A DNA stretch of 64,000 nt from Halomonas sp. LR3S48 (GCF_025725665.1 NZ_CP107009.1:496001-560000); one strand, 5' to 3'. Shown: positions 45,868 through 59,436, counted from the first letter of the stretch. The notes: generated by a model from the sequence alone, not told the origin. Numbers and translations are program-made.

Positions 45868-46350
45868 TCAGTGGCGGCCCGAGCTGCCGAAGCCGCCTTC
45901 GCCGCGGAGGCTGGCCTCGAAGCTGTCGACGACCTCGAGCTCGGCCTGGACCACCGGTACCAGCACATACTGAGCCAGGCGCTCGAACGGCTCCAGTACG
46001 AAGGCAGTGTTGCCGCGATTCCAGGTCGAAATCATCAACTCGCCCTGATAGTCGGAGTCGATCAGCCCTACCAGGTTGCCGAGCACGATGCCGTGCTTGT
46101 GGCCGAGACCCGAGCGCGGCAGGATCAGGCCGGCAAGGCCCGGGTCGCCGATATGAATGGCAAGCCCGGTGCGGATCAGCTCGCACTGGCCAGGCTCGAG
46201 GGTCAGTGGTTCGTCGAGCAGGGCCCGCAGATCCATCCCGGCCGAGCCCAGTGTGGCATAGCGGGGCATGTAGTCGTGCAACCGCTCGTCGAGGAGCTTG
46301 ACTTCCAGTCGCGGTCTGGCAGTGGGCCTGGCTTGTGGGGTATCGGGCAT
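45868..46350 (-). CDS. dut: Deoxyuridine triphosphatase
   Basis: Hydrolyses dUTP to dUMP and limits uracil in DNA. The five dUTPase motifs are present: [46 protein letters not shown] and the C-terminal arm [14 protein letters not shown] at 46350 gives 160 residues; a TTG at 46386 in the same frame is less likely. It is located 58 bases after coaBC. Confidence 0.96.
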   Translation of the reverse strand: MPDTPQARPTARPRLEVKLLDERLHDYMPRYATLGSAGMDLRALLDEPLTLEPGQCELIRTGLAIHIGDPGLAGLILPRSGLGHKHGIVLGNLVGLIDSDYQGELMISTWNRGNTAFVLEPFERLAQYVLVPVVQAELEVVDSFEASLRGEGGFGSSGRH

Positions 46351-46408
46351 GATCGTTCCGTCGGTTTCGCTAATGGTCTGGGTCAAGGGCCGGGGCTTGG
46401 GCCGGCGT

Positions 46409-47695
46409 TCAGTGCACGGGGTGCGAAGCCACGCAGCCGAGGGCGCGCTCGATCACTGCCCTGGCGAGCTGGGTCTTGGGCTGTGGCGGCAGGCTCGCGC
46501 CACTCTCACCGTCGCCTTCTCGCCACAGCAGCAGGGCGGCATTGTCGTCGGCGCCGAAGCCGAGCCCCGCAGCGGAAACGTCGTTGGCGACGATCATGTC
46601 CAGCCGCTTGCGTTCGAGCTTGTCGCGGGCGTAGGCCTCCAGGTCGCGGGTTTCCGCGGCGAAGCCTACCACCAGGGGACGCCCGCCTGCCGCATCGCGC
46701 TGCTTGGCGACATCGGCAATGATATCGGGGTTCTTGACCAGGCTCAGGGTCAGTCCATCCTCGTCTTCGCGCTTCTTGATCTTGTGCTCCGATGCCGCCT
46801 CGGCGCGGTAGTCGGCCACGGCGGCGCAGCCGATGAAGATATCGCACTCGCTTGCCAGGCGGCGGCTCGCCTCGTGCATCTGCAGTGCCGTCTCCACATC
46901 GATGCGTGCTACACCCTCGGGCGTGGGCAGGCTGACGGGGCCGCTGATCAGGGTGACTTGAGCGCCGAGCTCGGCGGCGGCGGCGGCCAGGGCAAAGCCC
47001 ATCTTTCCCGAACTGTGGTTGGAAAGGTAGCGCACCGGGTCGAGGGGCTCGCGCGTGGGGCCGGCAGTGATCACGATATGCAGGCCCTGGGCCGGGGTTT
47101 TCTCGCCTGGTGCGACTTGGTCGTGTGCTGTCTCGCTGGCCGGCTGGATGAGTTCGGCCACGATCGCTTCGGGCTCGAGCATACGACCCGGCCCAACGTC
47201 GCCGCAGGCCTGGTCGCCGCTGGCCGGCCCCAGCAATCGCCAGCCGTCCTGTTCGAGGCGGGCGGCGTTGCGCTGGGTGGCAGCATGGCGCCACATGGCC
47301 TGGTTCATCGCCGGTGCCATGACCCTCTCGGCTTCGCTGGCCAGGCACAGGGTGGTGAGCAGGTCGTCGGCCATGCCCTGGGCCAGGCGCGCCATCAGGT
47401 CGGCGGTGCCGGGGGCGATCAGGATCGTCTCGGCCCAGCGCGCCAGCTCGATATGCCCCATGCCGGCCTCGGCTTCCGGGTCCAGCAGCGAGGTACGTAC
47501 CGCCTCGCCGGTGAGTGCCTGCAGCGTCAGCGGGGTGATGAAGGCCTGGGCGCCCTCGGTCATGACCACGCGTACCTCGCAGCCCGCCTGCTTGAGCAGC
47601 CGGGCGAGCTGGGCGCTCTTGTAGGCGGCGATACCGGCGCTGATGCCGAGCAGGATGCGCCGGCCAGCGAGCCGATTGACGGACTGCATTGTCAT
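46409..47695 (-). CDS. coaBC: Bifunctional phosphopantothenoylcysteine decarboxylase/synthase
   Basis: Two steps of coenzyme A synthesis. The N-terminal flavin-binding CoaC domain shows [18 protein letters not shown], the catalytic His in [18 protein letters not shown] and [10 protein letters not shown]. The C-terminal CoaB domain begins [20 protein letters not shown] and includes [11 protein letters not shown] and VGFAAET. 428 residues. AGGAAACTCCC precedes the first ATG. Diverges from radC. Confidence 0.97.
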   Translation of the reverse strand: MTMQSVNRLAGRRILLGISAGIAAYKSAQLARLLKQAGCEVRVVMTEGAQAFITPLTLQALTGEAVRTSLLDPEAEAGMGHIELARWAETILIAPGTADLMARLAQGMADDLLTTLCLASEAERVMAPAMNQAMWRHAATQRNAARLEQDGWRLLGPASGDQACGDVGPGRMLEPEAIVAELIQPASETAHDQVAPGEKTPAQGLHIVITAGPTREPLDPVRYLSNHSSGKMGFALAAAAAELGAQVTLISGPVSLPTPEGVARIDVETALQMHEASRRLASECDIFIGCAAVADYRAEAASEHKIKKREDEDGLTLSLVKNPDIIADVAKQRDAAGGRPLVVGFAAETRDLEAYARDKLERKRLDMIVANDVSAAGLGFGADDNAALLLWREGDGESGASLPPQPKTQLARAVIERALGCVASHPVH

Positions 47696-47831
47696 GGGAG
47701 TTTCCTGAACTAAAACCCGACCTCTTACCTTACCATTGCCGTTGAAGTTGCGCAGCCACGGCCCTTCGTGCGCGTCGGTTACAATGCATGACTTCTACCA
47801 ACCGATGGAAAGCGTAGCAAGGAGACAGGGG

Positions 47832-48506
47832 ATGTCGATTCGCGACTGGCCCGAGGGCGAGCGCCCGCGGGAGAAACTGCTGGCGCTGGGTGCCGAGGCA
47901 CTGTCCGATGCCGAGCTGCTGGCGATTTTCCTGCGAGTGGGGGTGGCGGGCCGCTCGGCAGTGGATCTGGCCCGCGACCTGCTCACGGCGTTCGGCGGGT
48001 TGCGCCAGTTGCTGGAGGCCGATCAGGTGCGTTTCTGTGCCGAGCGGGGCCTGGGCACGGCCAAGTTCGTCCAGCTCCAGGCGACCCTCGAGCTCTCCAA
48101 GCGCCACCTGGCCGCCCAGCTCGCCCGTGGCGATGCACTGACCTCACCGACCCTGGTGCGGGCCTACCTGGCCACCCAGTTGCGCCATCTGGGCCATGAG
48201 GTATTCGCTGCGCTGTTCCTCGATACCCAGCATCGCGTGATCCGCTTCGAGTCGCTGTTCCGCGGCACACTGGACAGCGCCTCGGTCTATCCGCGCGAGG
48301 TGGCACGCCGGGCGCTGGAGTTGGGGGCCGGCGCGATCATCTTCGCTCACAACCATCCTTCGGGGGTGGCCGAACCCTCCGATGCCGACCGGCGCATCAC
48401 CGATCGCCTGCGCGAGGCGCTGGGTCTGTTCGAGATCCGCGTGCTGGATCACTTTGTCGTTGGGGACGGAGATGTCGTGTCATTTGCGGAGAGAGGGTGG
48501 CTTTAG
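47832..48506 (+). CDS. radC: RadC-family JAB/MPN domain protein
   Basis: 224 residues with an N-terminal helix-hairpin-helix-like part ([21 protein letters not shown]) and a C-terminal JAMM metallo-domain whose ligands are visible: HNHPSG (His173, His175), Asp186 and an upstream Glu123. The protein was named for repair but its role remains unproven. ATG at 47832 is preceded by AAGGAG at seven bases, so the longer frame to 47736 is excluded. It commonly sits between coaBC and rpmB, as here. Confidence 0.94.
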   Translation: MSIRDWPEGERPREKLLALGAEALSDAELLAIFLRVGVAGRSAVDLARDLLTAFGGLRQLLEADQVRFCAERGLGTAKFVQLQATLELSKRHLAAQLARGDALTSPTLVRAYLATQLRHLGHEVFAALFLDTQHRVIRFESLFRGTLDSASVYPREVARRALELGAGAIIFAHNHPSGVAEPSDADRRITDRLREALGLFEIRVLDHFVVGDGDVVSFAERGWL

Positions 48507-48538
48507 GGGGCGAGGGGTGTAGAATACGCGGCTACTTG

Positions 48539-48567
48539 TTGCCTGTAGGGATGCACTCTGCTATAAA
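48539..48567 (+). promoter_or_regulatory. Sigma-70 promoter for rpmB-rpmG
   Basis: TTGCCT (48539-48544), a 17-base spacer and TATAAA (48562-48567) lie about 110 bases before rpmB and after the radC stop. Confidence 0.55.
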
Positions 48568-48678
48568 GTGCAGCCTTTGAATTCCCTTGGGTCAAATGAG
48601 AACGGGGTCGTTCCCGGTTTGCCCGACAGGTTTTGAACACTCAGGTTTGACCACCTGGCCAAGCGGTTGGAGGCTCCC

Positions 48679-48915
48679 ATGTCCAAAGTATGTCAGGTTA
48701 CCGGCAAGCGTCCGGTAACTGGTAACAACGTATCACACTCCCAGCGCAAGACCCGCCGTCGTTTCTTGCCGAACCTGCACACCCATCGTTTCTGGGTGGA
48801 GTCGGAGAATCGCTTCGTCAAGCTGCGCATCTCTTCCAAGGGGATGCGCATCATCGACAAGAAGGGCATCGACGCGGTGCTCAGCGACATCCGCAAGCGC
48901 GGCGAAGCCGTCTAA
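48679..48915 (+). CDS. rpmB: 50S ribosomal protein L28
   Basis: 78 residues beginning [20 protein letters not shown], then [20 protein letters not shown], fully typical of L28. ATG at 48679 follows TTGGAGG. rpmG follows after 25 bases. Confidence 0.98.
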   Translation: MSKVCQVTGKRPVTGNNVSHSQRKTRRRFLPNLHTHRFWVESENRFVKLRISSKGMRIIDKKGIDAVLSDIRKRGEAV

Positions 48916-48940
48916 GCGACCACTCAGGGAGTAAGCAGCC

Positions 48941-49096
48941 ATGCGTGACAAGATCAAGCTGGTGTCCAGTGCCGGTACCGGCCACTACTACACCACCGAC
49001 AAGAACAAGCGGAACACCCCGGACAAGCTCGAATTCAAGAAATTCGATCCGGTAGTCCGCAAGCACGTGATGTACAAGGAAGCCAAGATCAAGTAA
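48941..49096 (+). CDS. rpmG: 50S ribosomal protein L33
   Basis: 51 codons from ATG at 48941 to TAA at 49094-49096 translate as [40 protein letters not shown] and [10 protein letters not shown], an unmistakable L33. It is the cysteine-free (zinc-independent) form. AGGGAG lies upstream. Confidence 0.98.
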   Translation: MRDKIKLVSSAGTGHYYTTDKNKRNTPDKLEFKKFDPVVRKHVMYKEAKIK

Positions 49097-49135
49097 ATCT
49101 TGGTCGTCTTCCGCAGGTGTTCAAACCTGTCCTCC

Positions 49136-49161
49136 TGAACCCGGCGCCCTCGCCGGGTTCA
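49136..49161 (+). terminator. Terminator after rpmG
   Basis: Perfect 11-bp stem TGAACCCGGCG (49136-49146) with CGCCGGGTTCA (49151-49161), CCCT loop. A smaller hairpin (CAGGT-GTTCAA-ACCTG, 49114-49129) precedes it. No long T tract. Confidence 0.65.
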
Positions 49162-49360
49162 GGCGTTAGTGAACACGGCGCAAATTGCTGTACAGGCGAA
49201 TCGCTGCGTTACGCGCTGCTCGAAATCCTCACCTATACCCCATAGGCTCCGGTTTCTGCGCTGCGGGCGCCTTGCGCTTCATCCCGTTCGCTAATTTGCG
49301 CAGCGTTCCCAACAGCATTTTATCGTCGAGCCGCAGTGCGGCTGCCGAGCGAGCGACAAC

Positions 49361-50197
49361 ATGCCCGAGCTGCCCGAAGTCGAGACCACCCGCCGCGGTA
49401 TCGCCCCCCACGTGCAGGGGCGCGAGATCGTCGAGGCGATCGTACGCCAGCCGCGTCTGCGCGTGGCGGTGCCCGACGATTTGATCGACCGCCTGGTGGG
49501 GGCGCGCATCGGCATCCTGGCGCGGCGCGCCAAGTACCTGCTGCTGCCGGTCGAGGGAGGGGGTGAGAGAGAGGGCGCCGGCAGCCTGATCTGGCACCTG
49601 GGCATGTCGGGCAGCCTGCGCATCGCCCGGCTGGGCGAATTGCCCAGGAAACACGATCACATCGACCTGGTGTTCGATGACGGTGCCATCCTTCGCTACC
49701 ACGATCCGCGCCGCTTCGGCTTCGTCGACTGGCTCGCCGGCACGCCCGAATCCGACCCGCGGTTGGCCAACCTGGGGCCCGAGCCGCTGTCCGATGCCTT
49801 CGATGGCGAGCGCCTCTTCCTGCTCTCGCGCGGACGACGTATGGCCGTCAAACCGTTCCTGATGGACAACGCGGTGGTGGTGGGCGTCGGCAACATCTAT
49901 GCCAGCGAGGCACTGTTCCTGGCCGGTATCGACCCACGTCGGGCGGCGGGTCGCATCTCCCGCGAGCGCTACGAGCGCTTGGCCGCCGCCATTCGCGAAG
50001 TGTTGGCGGCGGCCATCGCCCAGGGCGGCACCACGCTACGAGATTTCGTCAGTGGCACCGGCGAGCCAGGATACTTCAAGCAGCGACTCAATGTGTACGG
50101 CCGCCATGGCCAGGGCTGCCGACGCTGCAACGGCGAGCTGCGGCTGGTGACGCTGGGGCAGCGGGCCAGTGTCTTTTGTCCCGCCTGCCAGCGCTGA
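49361..50197 (+). CDS. mutM: Formamidopyrimidine-DNA glycosylase
   Basis: Removes 8-oxoguanine and formamidopyrimidines. The N-terminal [12 protein letters not shown] carries catalytic Pro2 and Glu3. The beta-F loop (RRFGFVDW), the helix-two-turn-helix ([21 protein letters not shown]) and the C-terminal zinc finger ([16 protein letters not shown] to FCPACQ) are intact. 278 residues. An unusual Gly/Glu insert ([11 protein letters not shown], about 65-75) lengthens it slightly compared with E. coli (269). Confidence 0.97.
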   Translation: MPELPEVETTRRGIAPHVQGREIVEAIVRQPRLRVAVPDDLIDRLVGARIGILARRAKYLLLPVEGGGEREGAGSLIWHLGMSGSLRIARLGELPRKHDHIDLVFDDGAILRYHDPRRFGFVDWLAGTPESDPRLANLGPEPLSDAFDGERLFLLSRGRRMAVKPFLMDNAVVVGVGNIYASEALFLAGIDPRRAAGRISRERYERLAAAIREVLAAAIAQGGTTLRDFVSGTGEPGYFKQRLNVYGRHGQGCRRCNGELRLVTLGQRASVFCPACQR

Positions 50198-50220
50198 TTT
50201 TCCCATTCAAGAGACGAACC

Positions 50221-51411
50221 ATGACCCAGACCCTGCGCCTCAAGAAGAACGCCGACCGTCGCCTCAAGGCCGGCCACCTATGGCTCTACTCCAACGAGGT
50301 CGACATCGAGGCCACGCCGCTCAAGGGCCTCGAACCGGGTGCCCAGGTGGTGGTCGAAGCCGCTAACGGCAAGGCCATGGGGGTGGCCTACGTCAACCCC
50401 AACTCGCTGATCTGCGCGCGAGTGGTGTCGCGCGACCCCGAAATGCGCCTCGACCGCTCGCTGCTGGTGCATCGCTTCAACCAGGCGCTGGCACTGCGCC
50501 AACGCCTCTACGCCAAGCCGTTCTACCGGCTGGTGCACGGCGAGGGCGACCTGCTGCCGGGGCTGGTAGTGGACCGCTTCGACGACGTGCTGGTGGTGCA
50601 GCTCAATACCCTGGGCATGGAGCGCCTGGCCGAGGAGGTCGTGGCAGCGCTGGACAAGGTGCTTTCACCACGGGTCATCGTGTTCAAGAACGACTCCTCC
50701 GGGCGTCGCCAGGAGCAGCTCGAACGCCAGGTCACCGTGGCCAAGGGCGAGCTCGATGGTCCCGTGCTGCTGGAGGAGAACGGCGTGCGCTTCCACGTGC
50801 CGGTGCTCGACGGCCAGAAGACCGGCTGGTTCTTCGATCACCGCGGCAACCGCGCCTGGCTCAATGGCCTGGTGGCCGGCAAGCGAGTGCTGGACGTGTT
50901 CAGCTACATCGGCGGCTGGGGCGTGCAGGCGGCGGCCCACGGGGCCAGCGAGGTGCTGTGCATCGATGCCAGCGCCCAGGCGCTCGAGCGGGTGGCGGAA
51001 AACGCAGCCTTGAATGGCCTGCACGAGCGGGTGGCGGTGGGCGAGGCCGATGCCTTCGAGGCGCTGGCCGCGCTCAAGGCCGACGGAGAGCAGTTCGACG
51101 TGGTGATCCTCGACCCCCCGGCCTTCATCAAGAAGCGCAAGGATATTCCCAACGGCGAGCGCGCCTACGCCAGGCTCAACCGAGAGGCGATGCGTCTGCT
51201 CGGGCGCGACGGCTTGCTGCTCTCGGCATCCTGTTCCATGCACCTGGCACAGGAACGGCTGGTGGACGTGGTGCGCGGCGCGGTGCGCCACCAGGACCGC
51301 CACGGCCAGATCGTCTACCAGGGCCACCAGGCGGCCGATCATCCGGTGCACCCGGCGATCCCCGAGACGGCCTATCTCAAGGCGCTGGGTGTCCGGGTCT
51401 TCCGCGACTGA
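50221..51411 (+). CDS. rlmI: 23S rRNA (cytosine-1962-C5)-methyltransferase
   Basis: Methylates C1962 of 23S rRNA. The N-terminal PUA domain (LRLKKNADRRLKAGHLWLYS, VEAANGKAMGVAYVNPNS) is followed by a middle EEHEA-like domain and a Rossmann methyltransferase with VLDVFSYIGGWGVQAAAHGA and VVILDPPAF. 396 residues from ATG at 50221, equal to E. coli RlmI. It is 23 bases after mutM. Confidence 0.95.
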   Translation: MTQTLRLKKNADRRLKAGHLWLYSNEVDIEATPLKGLEPGAQVVVEAANGKAMGVAYVNPNSLICARVVSRDPEMRLDRSLLVHRFNQALALRQRLYAKPFYRLVHGEGDLLPGLVVDRFDDVLVVQLNTLGMERLAEEVVAALDKVLSPRVIVFKNDSSGRRQEQLERQVTVAKGELDGPVLLEENGVRFHVPVLDGQKTGWFFDHRGNRAWLNGLVAGKRVLDVFSYIGGWGVQAAAHGASEVLCIDASAQALERVAENAALNGLHERVAVGEADAFEALAALKADGEQFDVVILDPPAFIKKRKDIPNGERAYARLNREAMRLLGRDGLLLSASCSMHLAQERLVDVVRGAVRHQDRHGQIVYQGHQAADHPVHPAIPETAYLKALGVRVFRD

Positions 51412-51417
51412 ACTGAT

Positions 51418-51732
51418 ATGAACGGCTACGTCCGCGTTTTTGCCCACTCCAATTCGCTGCTGGTCAGCCATGTGCGCAACGTGCTTGCCGCGGCGGGTAT
51501 TCCCGTGGAGTTGCGCAACATGGTGCTGGGCGGAGGCGCCGGCGAGCTACCGTTGGGGGAGTGCGAACCCGAGGTATGGGTGGCACCGCACAACCGCGAG
51601 CGAGCCGAGGCGCTGATTCACGCGGCCATGGCGGGTCCCGGCGAAACACCGGGCTGGCACTGTTCGAACTGCGGCGAAACGCTGGAGGGTGTCTTCGATG
51701 CCTGCTGGCGTTGCGGCACGACGAAAGCCTGA
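51418..51732 (+). CDS. DUF2007 protein with C-terminal zinc ribbon
   Basis: 104 residues. The N-terminal signal-transducing-like DUF2007 fold (YVRVFAHSNSLLVSHVRNVL, IPVELRN, EVWVAPHNRERAEALI) is followed by a four-cysteine ribbon, CSNCGETLEGVFDACWRCG. Function unknown; the fold resembles PII-like ligand-binding domains. It is 6 bases after rlmI and likely in the same operon. Confidence 0.85.
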   Translation: MNGYVRVFAHSNSLLVSHVRNVLAAAGIPVELRNMVLGGGAGELPLGECEPEVWVAPHNRERAEALIHAAMAGPGETPGWHCSNCGETLEGVFDACWRCGTTKA

Positions 51733-51767
51733 ATCCGTCACGAATTACCCCGCACGGAGAGAGCATC

Positions 51768-52208
51768 ATGTCACTGGAGTGGGACCTTCCCGATCCCTTT
51801 GTCATCGAGCTCGAGGTGGCCGCCTCGGCCATCGACGAGTACGGCCACGCCAATAACGCCGAGTACCTGCGCTGGGTCGAGCAGGTGAGTTGGGCTCACT
51901 CGGAGCATCTAGGGCTGAACCTGGCTCGCTACCGCGAGCTGGACCGCGCCATGGCCGTGCATCGCCACGAACTCGACTACCTGGCACCGGCCTTTGAGGG
52001 GGAACGCCTGCAACTGGCGACCTGGATCGTCGGCTGCGACGGCCGCCTCACTCTCACTCGACGCTTTCAACTGATACGACCTGCCGACGGCCGCACCCTG
52101 CTGCGGGCGCGCACCCGCTTCGCCTGCATCGAGCTTTCCGGCGGGCGTCCGCGGCGCCTACCCGAGGAGTACGTGGCCATCTACGGCGGTGCGCTTGTTG
52201 TCGAGTGA
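51768..52208 (+). CDS. Hotdog-fold acyl-CoA thioesterase (4HBT family)
   Basis: 146 residues with the 4-hydroxybenzoyl-CoA thioesterase pattern: EYGHANNAEYLRWVEQVSWAH, VHRHELDYLAPAFEGERLQL and TLLRARTRFACIEL. The active-site Asp of 4HBT is replaced by Glu or Gly near EYGHANN, as in YbgC-like variants. Substrate unknown. ATG at 51768 has GGAGAG upstream; it is 35 bases after the DUF2007 gene. Confidence 0.85.
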   Translation: MSLEWDLPDPFVIELEVAASAIDEYGHANNAEYLRWVEQVSWAHSEHLGLNLARYRELDRAMAVHRHELDYLAPAFEGERLQLATWIVGCDGRLTLTRRFQLIRPADGRTLLRARTRFACIELSGGRPRRLPEEYVAIYGGALVVE

Positions 52209-52332
52209 GGCTGTGATTTTTTTGTCAGATTTTCTTGTGCGGTGCTGATTTTCTTTTGGAAAGCCTCGCTGCATGGGTTTTTACCGTTCTTTGTCCAAGG
52301 TGCTTCATGTTTGGACTGCCTGTGCTGTAATG

Positions 52333-52358
52333 CGCCTGTCTTATCCTAATAACAGGCG
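52333..52358 (+). promoter_or_regulatory. Inverted repeat in the ald leader
   Basis: CGCCTGT (52333-52339) and ACAGGCG (52352-52358) face each other across an AT-rich 12-base centre, ending 22 bases before the ald ATG and beside its GGAGGT ribosome site. It could be an operator for a local regulator or an RNA hairpin. The 170 bases upstream (52209-52380) are AT-rich and presumably hold the promoter. Confidence 0.4.
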
Positions 52359-52380
52359 TTGAACGCTCAGGAGGTGCCTC

Positions 52381-53496
52381 ATGAAGATCGCCGTGCCGAA
52401 GGAAATCAAGAATCACGAATACCGCGTCGCCCTGACGCCCACGGGAGCTCGTGAGCTGGTCTCACGCGGCCATTCGGTCACGGTGCAGGCCGGTGGCGGC
52501 GAAGGGGCAGGGTTTTCCGACGCCGACTACGAGGCCGCAGGTGCCCGGATCGAGGCAAACGTGGACACCCTCTGGGCCGACGCCGAGCTGATCCTCAAGG
52601 TCAAGGAACCGCAGTCGGAAGAAGTGGCGCGCCTCACCCGCGGCCAGACCCTGTTCACCTACCTGCATCTGGCCGCCGAGGAGAAGCTGACTCGTGGCCT
52701 GATGGAAAGCGGCGCCACCTGCATCGCTTACGAGACCGTCACCGACCGTCTGGGCGGCCTGCCGCTGCTGGCACCGATGAGTACCGTGGCCGGCCGCATG
52801 GCGATCCAGGCCGGCGCACACAGCCTGGAGAAGGCCCAGGGCGGTTCCGGCGTGCTGCTGCCTGGCGTGCCCGGCGTGGCGCCCGGCAAGGTCGCCGTGA
52901 TCGGCGGCGGCGTGGTGGGCGAGAACGCCGCGCGCATGGCGCTGGGCCTGGGTGCCGAAGTGACCGTGATCGACAAGTCGATTCCGCGCCTCGAGGTGCT
53001 CGACGACCGCTACCAGGGCCGCATGAAGACCGTCTTCTCCACCGCCGATGCCATCGACGAGGCGGTGCGCGAGAGTGACCTGATCGTTGGCGCAGTGCTG
53101 ATCCCCGGCGCCGCCGCGCCCAAGCTGATCACTCGCGCCATGCTCGCTGACATGAAGCCCGGCAGCGTGCTGGTCGACGTGGCCATCGATCAGGGCGGTT
53201 GCTTCGAGACCAGCCGTGCGACCACCCATGCCGAGCCGACCTATATGGTCGATGGCATCGTCCACTACTGCGTGGCCAACATGCCCGGCGCGGTGGCACG
53301 TACCTCGACCCAGGCGCTGACCAACGCCACCCTGCCGTTCGTGATTGCCTTGGCCGACAAGGGCTGGAAGCGGGCGCTGGCCGATGATGCGCACTTCCTG
53401 CCCGGCCTCAACGTGCACGACGGCCAGGTCACCTACCGCGCCGTGGCCGAGGCCTTTGGCCTGGAGAGCGTCGATCCCGCCAGCCTGGTACGGTGA
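52381..53496 (+). CDS. ald: Alanine dehydrogenase
   Basis: NAD-dependent interconversion of alanine with pyruvate and ammonia. 371 residues with the N-terminal [27 protein letters not shown] (substrate lysine), TYLHLAAE (catalytic His), and the NAD fold [21 protein letters not shown] segment. [19 protein letters not shown] is diagnostic. A very strong AGGAGGT site precedes the ATG. Confidence 0.97.
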   Translation: MKIAVPKEIKNHEYRVALTPTGARELVSRGHSVTVQAGGGEGAGFSDADYEAAGARIEANVDTLWADAELILKVKEPQSEEVARLTRGQTLFTYLHLAAEEKLTRGLMESGATCIAYETVTDRLGGLPLLAPMSTVAGRMAIQAGAHSLEKAQGGSGVLLPGVPGVAPGKVAVIGGGVVGENAARMALGLGAEVTVIDKSIPRLEVLDDRYQGRMKTVFSTADAIDEAVRESDLIVGAVLIPGAAAPKLITRAMLADMKPGSVLVDVAIDQGGCFETSRATTHAEPTYMVDGIVHYCVANMPGAVARTSTQALTNATLPFVIALADKGWKRALADDAHFLPGLNVHDGQVTYRAVAEAFGLESVDPASLVR

Positions 53497-53575
53497 GCGG
53501 CGCCGGGGGCGGTCGCCTTGACCGCCCCCCTCGCGTTACCATAGCGGGCATTTCCGACAGCAGAGTCCGCTTTCC

Positions 53576-54601
53576 ATGAGTGCAGCTTCCCAGAAGACAC
53601 GCGTTCTCACCGGCATCACCACCACCGGCACGCCCCACCTGGGCAACTACGTCGGGGCCATCAAGCCCGCCATCGCCGCGAGCCAGGACCCCAGCGTACA
53701 GTCCTACTACTTCCTGGCCGATCTGCACGCACTGATCAAGTGCCAGGACCCCAAGCGCGTACAGGAATCGCGCCTGGAGATCGCCGCCACCTGGCTGGCG
53801 CTGGGGCTCGACACCGACAACGCCATCTTCTACCGCCAGTCGGATATTCCCGAGATTTCCGAACTGACCTGGATGCTCTCCTGCGTCTGCGCCAAGGGCC
53901 TGATGAACCGTGCCCACGCCTACAAGGCGGCGGTGGCCGAGAACGAGGCCGCCGGCAACCAGGACCCGGACAAGGGCATTACCATGGGGCTGTTCGGTTA
54001 CCCGGTGCTGATGGCCGCCGACATCCTCATGTTCAACGCCAACAAGGTGCCGGTGGGCCGCGACCAGATCCAGCACATCGAGATGGCCCGCGACATGGGT
54101 GGGCGCTTCAACCACCTTTACAAGGGCGAGTTCTTTACCCTGCCGGAAGCGGTAGTGGACGACGAGGTGGCGGTGCTGGGCGGCCTCGATGGGCGCAAGA
54201 TGTCCAAGAGCTACAACAACACCATCCCGCTGTTCGTCTCCGAGAAGAAGCTGCTCAAACTGGTGCGCAAGATCAAGACCAACTCTCTTGAACCCGGCGA
54301 GCCCAAGGATCCCGAGGGCTGCACCCTGTTTCAGATCTATTCCGCCTTCGCCACTCGCGAGGAGCGCGAGGCGATGCGTGGCGAGTACGCCAACGGCATC
54401 GGCTGGGGCGAGGTCAAGAACCGCCTGTTCGAGCACCTCAACGAACAGCTGCGCGAGCCCCGCGAACGCTACGTGGCGCTGATGGAGGACCCGGGGCATA
54501 TCGAGAGCGTGCTGCTGAAGGGGGCCGAACGTGCGCGCGCCGAGGCCGCGCCGTTCATGGACAGGTTGAGGCATGCCGTGGGACTGGGCCGCTTCGTCTG
54601 A
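53576..54601 (+). CDS. trpS: Tryptophanyl-tRNA synthetase
   Basis: Class I synthetase for tryptophan. 341 residues with VLTGITTTGTPHLGNYVGAI (HIGH-like motif, about 19-24), MAADILMFNANKVPVGRDQ and the KMSKS loop GRKMSKSYNN at about residue 208. No editing domain, as expected. Alone between ald and maeA. Confidence 0.96.
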   Translation: MSAASQKTRVLTGITTTGTPHLGNYVGAIKPAIAASQDPSVQSYYFLADLHALIKCQDPKRVQESRLEIAATWLALGLDTDNAIFYRQSDIPEISELTWMLSCVCAKGLMNRAHAYKAAVAENEAAGNQDPDKGITMGLFGYPVLMAADILMFNANKVPVGRDQIQHIEMARDMGGRFNHLYKGEFFTLPEAVVDDEVAVLGGLDGRKMSKSYNNTIPLFVSEKKLLKLVRKIKTNSLEPGEPKDPEGCTLFQIYSAFATREEREAMRGEYANGIGWGEVKNRLFEHLNEQLREPRERYVALMEDPGHIESVLLKGAERARAEAAPFMDRLRHAVGLGRFV

Positions 54602-54617
54602 CCCGGACGCGACCCTG

Positions 54618-54648
54618 CAGGGCGCCTTCGGGCGCCCTGTGTCGTTTT
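54618..54648 (+). terminator. Terminator after trpS
   Basis: Stem CAGGGCGCC (54618-54626) with GGCGCCCTG (54631-54639) and a stable TTCG tetraloop, then TGTCGTTTT. Confidence 0.85.
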
Positions 54649-54861
54649 GGAAGCTGGAAGCTGGAAGGGTGGCGGGCTTCGCCGACAATATGCTCGGCGC
54701 GCGGCTGCGCCCGCTGTTCTTCGACCGTCCACCCGGCGACAGGACCCGGGCCAAGACCAGTTGAGTCGGGGCGCCACGATAGCGGAGGCGTGGTAAAGTT
54801 GGCGCCAAGGTGCCAGTAGAGCGCCTACGGCCGGATTCCAGTCACCGTATCGAGATCAGAG

Positions 54862-56541
54862 ATGTCCACCGAAACCAAACGCCCCCTCTACATTCCCTAC
54901 GCTGGTCCTTCGCTGCTCGAGATGCCGCTGCTCAACAAGGGCAGTGCCTTTTCTCGCGAGGAGCGGCTCGAGTTCAACCTGATCGGTCTGCTGCCGCAGA
55001 ATGTGGAATCCATCGAGGAGCAGGCGGAACGGGCCTACCGCCAGTATCAGCAGTGCCACAGCGACCTGGAACGACACATCCACTTGCGGGCGATCCAGGA
55101 CGACAACGAGACGCTCTACTACCACATGGTAATGGAGCATCTCGAGGAGATGCTGCCGATCATCTACACCCCTACGGTGGGGCAGGCCTGCGAGGAATTC
55201 TCCAACATCTACCGCAGCCACCGCGGCCTGTTCGTCAGCTATCCGGACCGTGAGCGCATTGACGACATCCTGCGCAGCGCCACCAAGGACAGGGTCAAGG
55301 TGATCGTGGTGACCGATGGCGAGCGTATCCTCGGCCTTGGCGACCAGGGCATCGGCGGCATGGGCATTCCAATCGGCAAGCTGGCGCTCTACACCGCCTG
55401 CGGCGGCATCAGCCCCGCCTATACGCTGCCGATCACCCTCGATGTGGGCACCAACAATCAAATCCTGCTCGACGACCCCATGTACATGGGCTGGCGGCAC
55501 CCGCGTATCTCCCAGGAGGAGTATGATGCCTTCCTCGAAGACTTCATCGCCGCGGTGAAGCGCCGCTGGCCGAACGTGCTGCTGCAGTTCGAGGACTTTG
55601 CTCAGGCCAACGCCGTGCCCCTGCTGGAGCGCTACCGCGACCGGCTGTGTTGCTTCAACGACGACGTGCAGGGCACCGCGGCGGTCGCCGTGGGCACCCT
55701 GATGGCGGCCTGCCAGGCGCGTGACGAGACCATTGCCGACCAGCGCGTGGTATTCGTCGGCGCCGGCTCCGCCGGCTGCGGTATCGCCGAGCAGGTGGTG
55801 GTGGCGATGCAGGCCGAGGGGCTCTCCGAGAAGGAGGCGCGCCGCCGGGTCTTCATGGTCGACCGCGATGGACTGGTCACTTCCGACCAGGAGTGGCTGC
55901 GCGATTTTCAGCGCCGCCTGGCGCATGAACCGGAACTCGTCAAGGGCTGGGCCAACCAGTCGCTGCTCGAAGTGGCGCGACATATCAAGCCCACGGTACT
56001 GATCGGCGTCTCGGGCCAGCCGGGGCTGTTCTCCGAGGACGTGATCCGTACCATGCATGCTGGCTGCGAGCGGCCAGTGATCATGCCGCTCTCCAACCCC
56101 ACCTCACGCGTCGAGGCCACACCCGCGGACGTGATCGAGTGGACCGACGGCCAGGCACTGGTGGCGACCGGTAGCCCGTTCCCGCCTGTGGTGCACGATG
56201 GCAAGACCTACCCCATCGCCCAGTGCAACAACGCTTACATCTTCCCCGGGATCGGCCTCGGCGTGGTCGCCAGCGGCGCCAAGAGAATCACCGACTCGAT
56301 GCTGATGACCGCTTCCCGTGCGCTGGCCCGCGAAGCGCCACTGGTAAAGGAGGGTGAGGGAGCGCTGCTGCCGCAGCTGTCGCAGATCCGCGAACTCTCC
56401 AGGGCGATCGCCTTCGAGGTCGCCGCCCAGGCACAGCAGGAAGGGGTGGCGTTGCGCACCGACGGCATCAAGCTGCGCGAAGCCATCGAGCGCAGCAGCT
56501 GGACGCCGGATTATCGTCGCTATCGGCGCCGTGCGTTCTGA
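54862..56541 (+). CDS. maeA: NAD-dependent malic enzyme
   Basis: Oxidative decarboxylation of malate to pyruvate. 559 residues (E. coli MaeA 565). The conserved [40 protein letters not shown] (catalytic region), [11 protein letters not shown] and the nucleotide fold [16 protein letters not shown] are present. GAGATCAGAG upstream of the ATG is a modest ribosome site. It converges on acnA. Confidence 0.96.
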   Translation: MSTETKRPLYIPYAGPSLLEMPLLNKGSAFSREERLEFNLIGLLPQNVESIEEQAERAYRQYQQCHSDLERHIHLRAIQDDNETLYYHMVMEHLEEMLPIIYTPTVGQACEEFSNIYRSHRGLFVSYPDRERIDDILRSATKDRVKVIVVTDGERILGLGDQGIGGMGIPIGKLALYTACGGISPAYTLPITLDVGTNNQILLDDPMYMGWRHPRISQEEYDAFLEDFIAAVKRRWPNVLLQFEDFAQANAVPLLERYRDRLCCFNDDVQGTAAVAVGTLMAACQARDETIADQRVVFVGAGSAGCGIAEQVVVAMQAEGLSEKEARRRVFMVDRDGLVTSDQEWLRDFQRRLAHEPELVKGWANQSLLEVARHIKPTVLIGVSGQPGLFSEDVIRTMHAGCERPVIMPLSNPTSRVEATPADVIEWTDGQALVATGSPFPPVVHDGKTYPIAQCNNAYIFPGIGLGVVASGAKRITDSMLMTASRALAREAPLVKEGEGALLPQLSQIRELSRAIAFEVAAQAQQEGVALRTDGIKLREAIERSSWTPDYRRYRRRAF

Positions 56542-56630
56542 TCGTGGACTGATGCATTACTGCGCTCGACGACCCACAGGGATGTGGGAAGTGCGTTGGA
56601 TGAATCAGAAGCACTATGCCACGCAATGAC

Positions 56631-56663
56631 AAAGGCCCTGCCGGTTTCCCCGGCAGGGCCTTT
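56631..56663. terminator. Bidirectional terminator between maeA and acnA
   Basis: A perfect 14-bp stem (56631-56644 with 56650-56663) starting AAAGGCCCTG and ending CAGGGCCTTT, loop TTTCC, in the gap between the convergent genes. Confidence 0.9.
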
Positions 56664-56685
56664 CGCTTGAGCGCGCTAGGAGGGC

Positions 56686-59436
<2,751 letters not shown>

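Noticed and set aside
54573..54764. A 63-codon plus-strand frame after trpS
   Set aside because: It begins inside trpS, runs through the trpS terminator hairpin and has no ribosome site. The rest of the gap to maeA (54650-54861) shows only a short GGAAGCT direct repeat.
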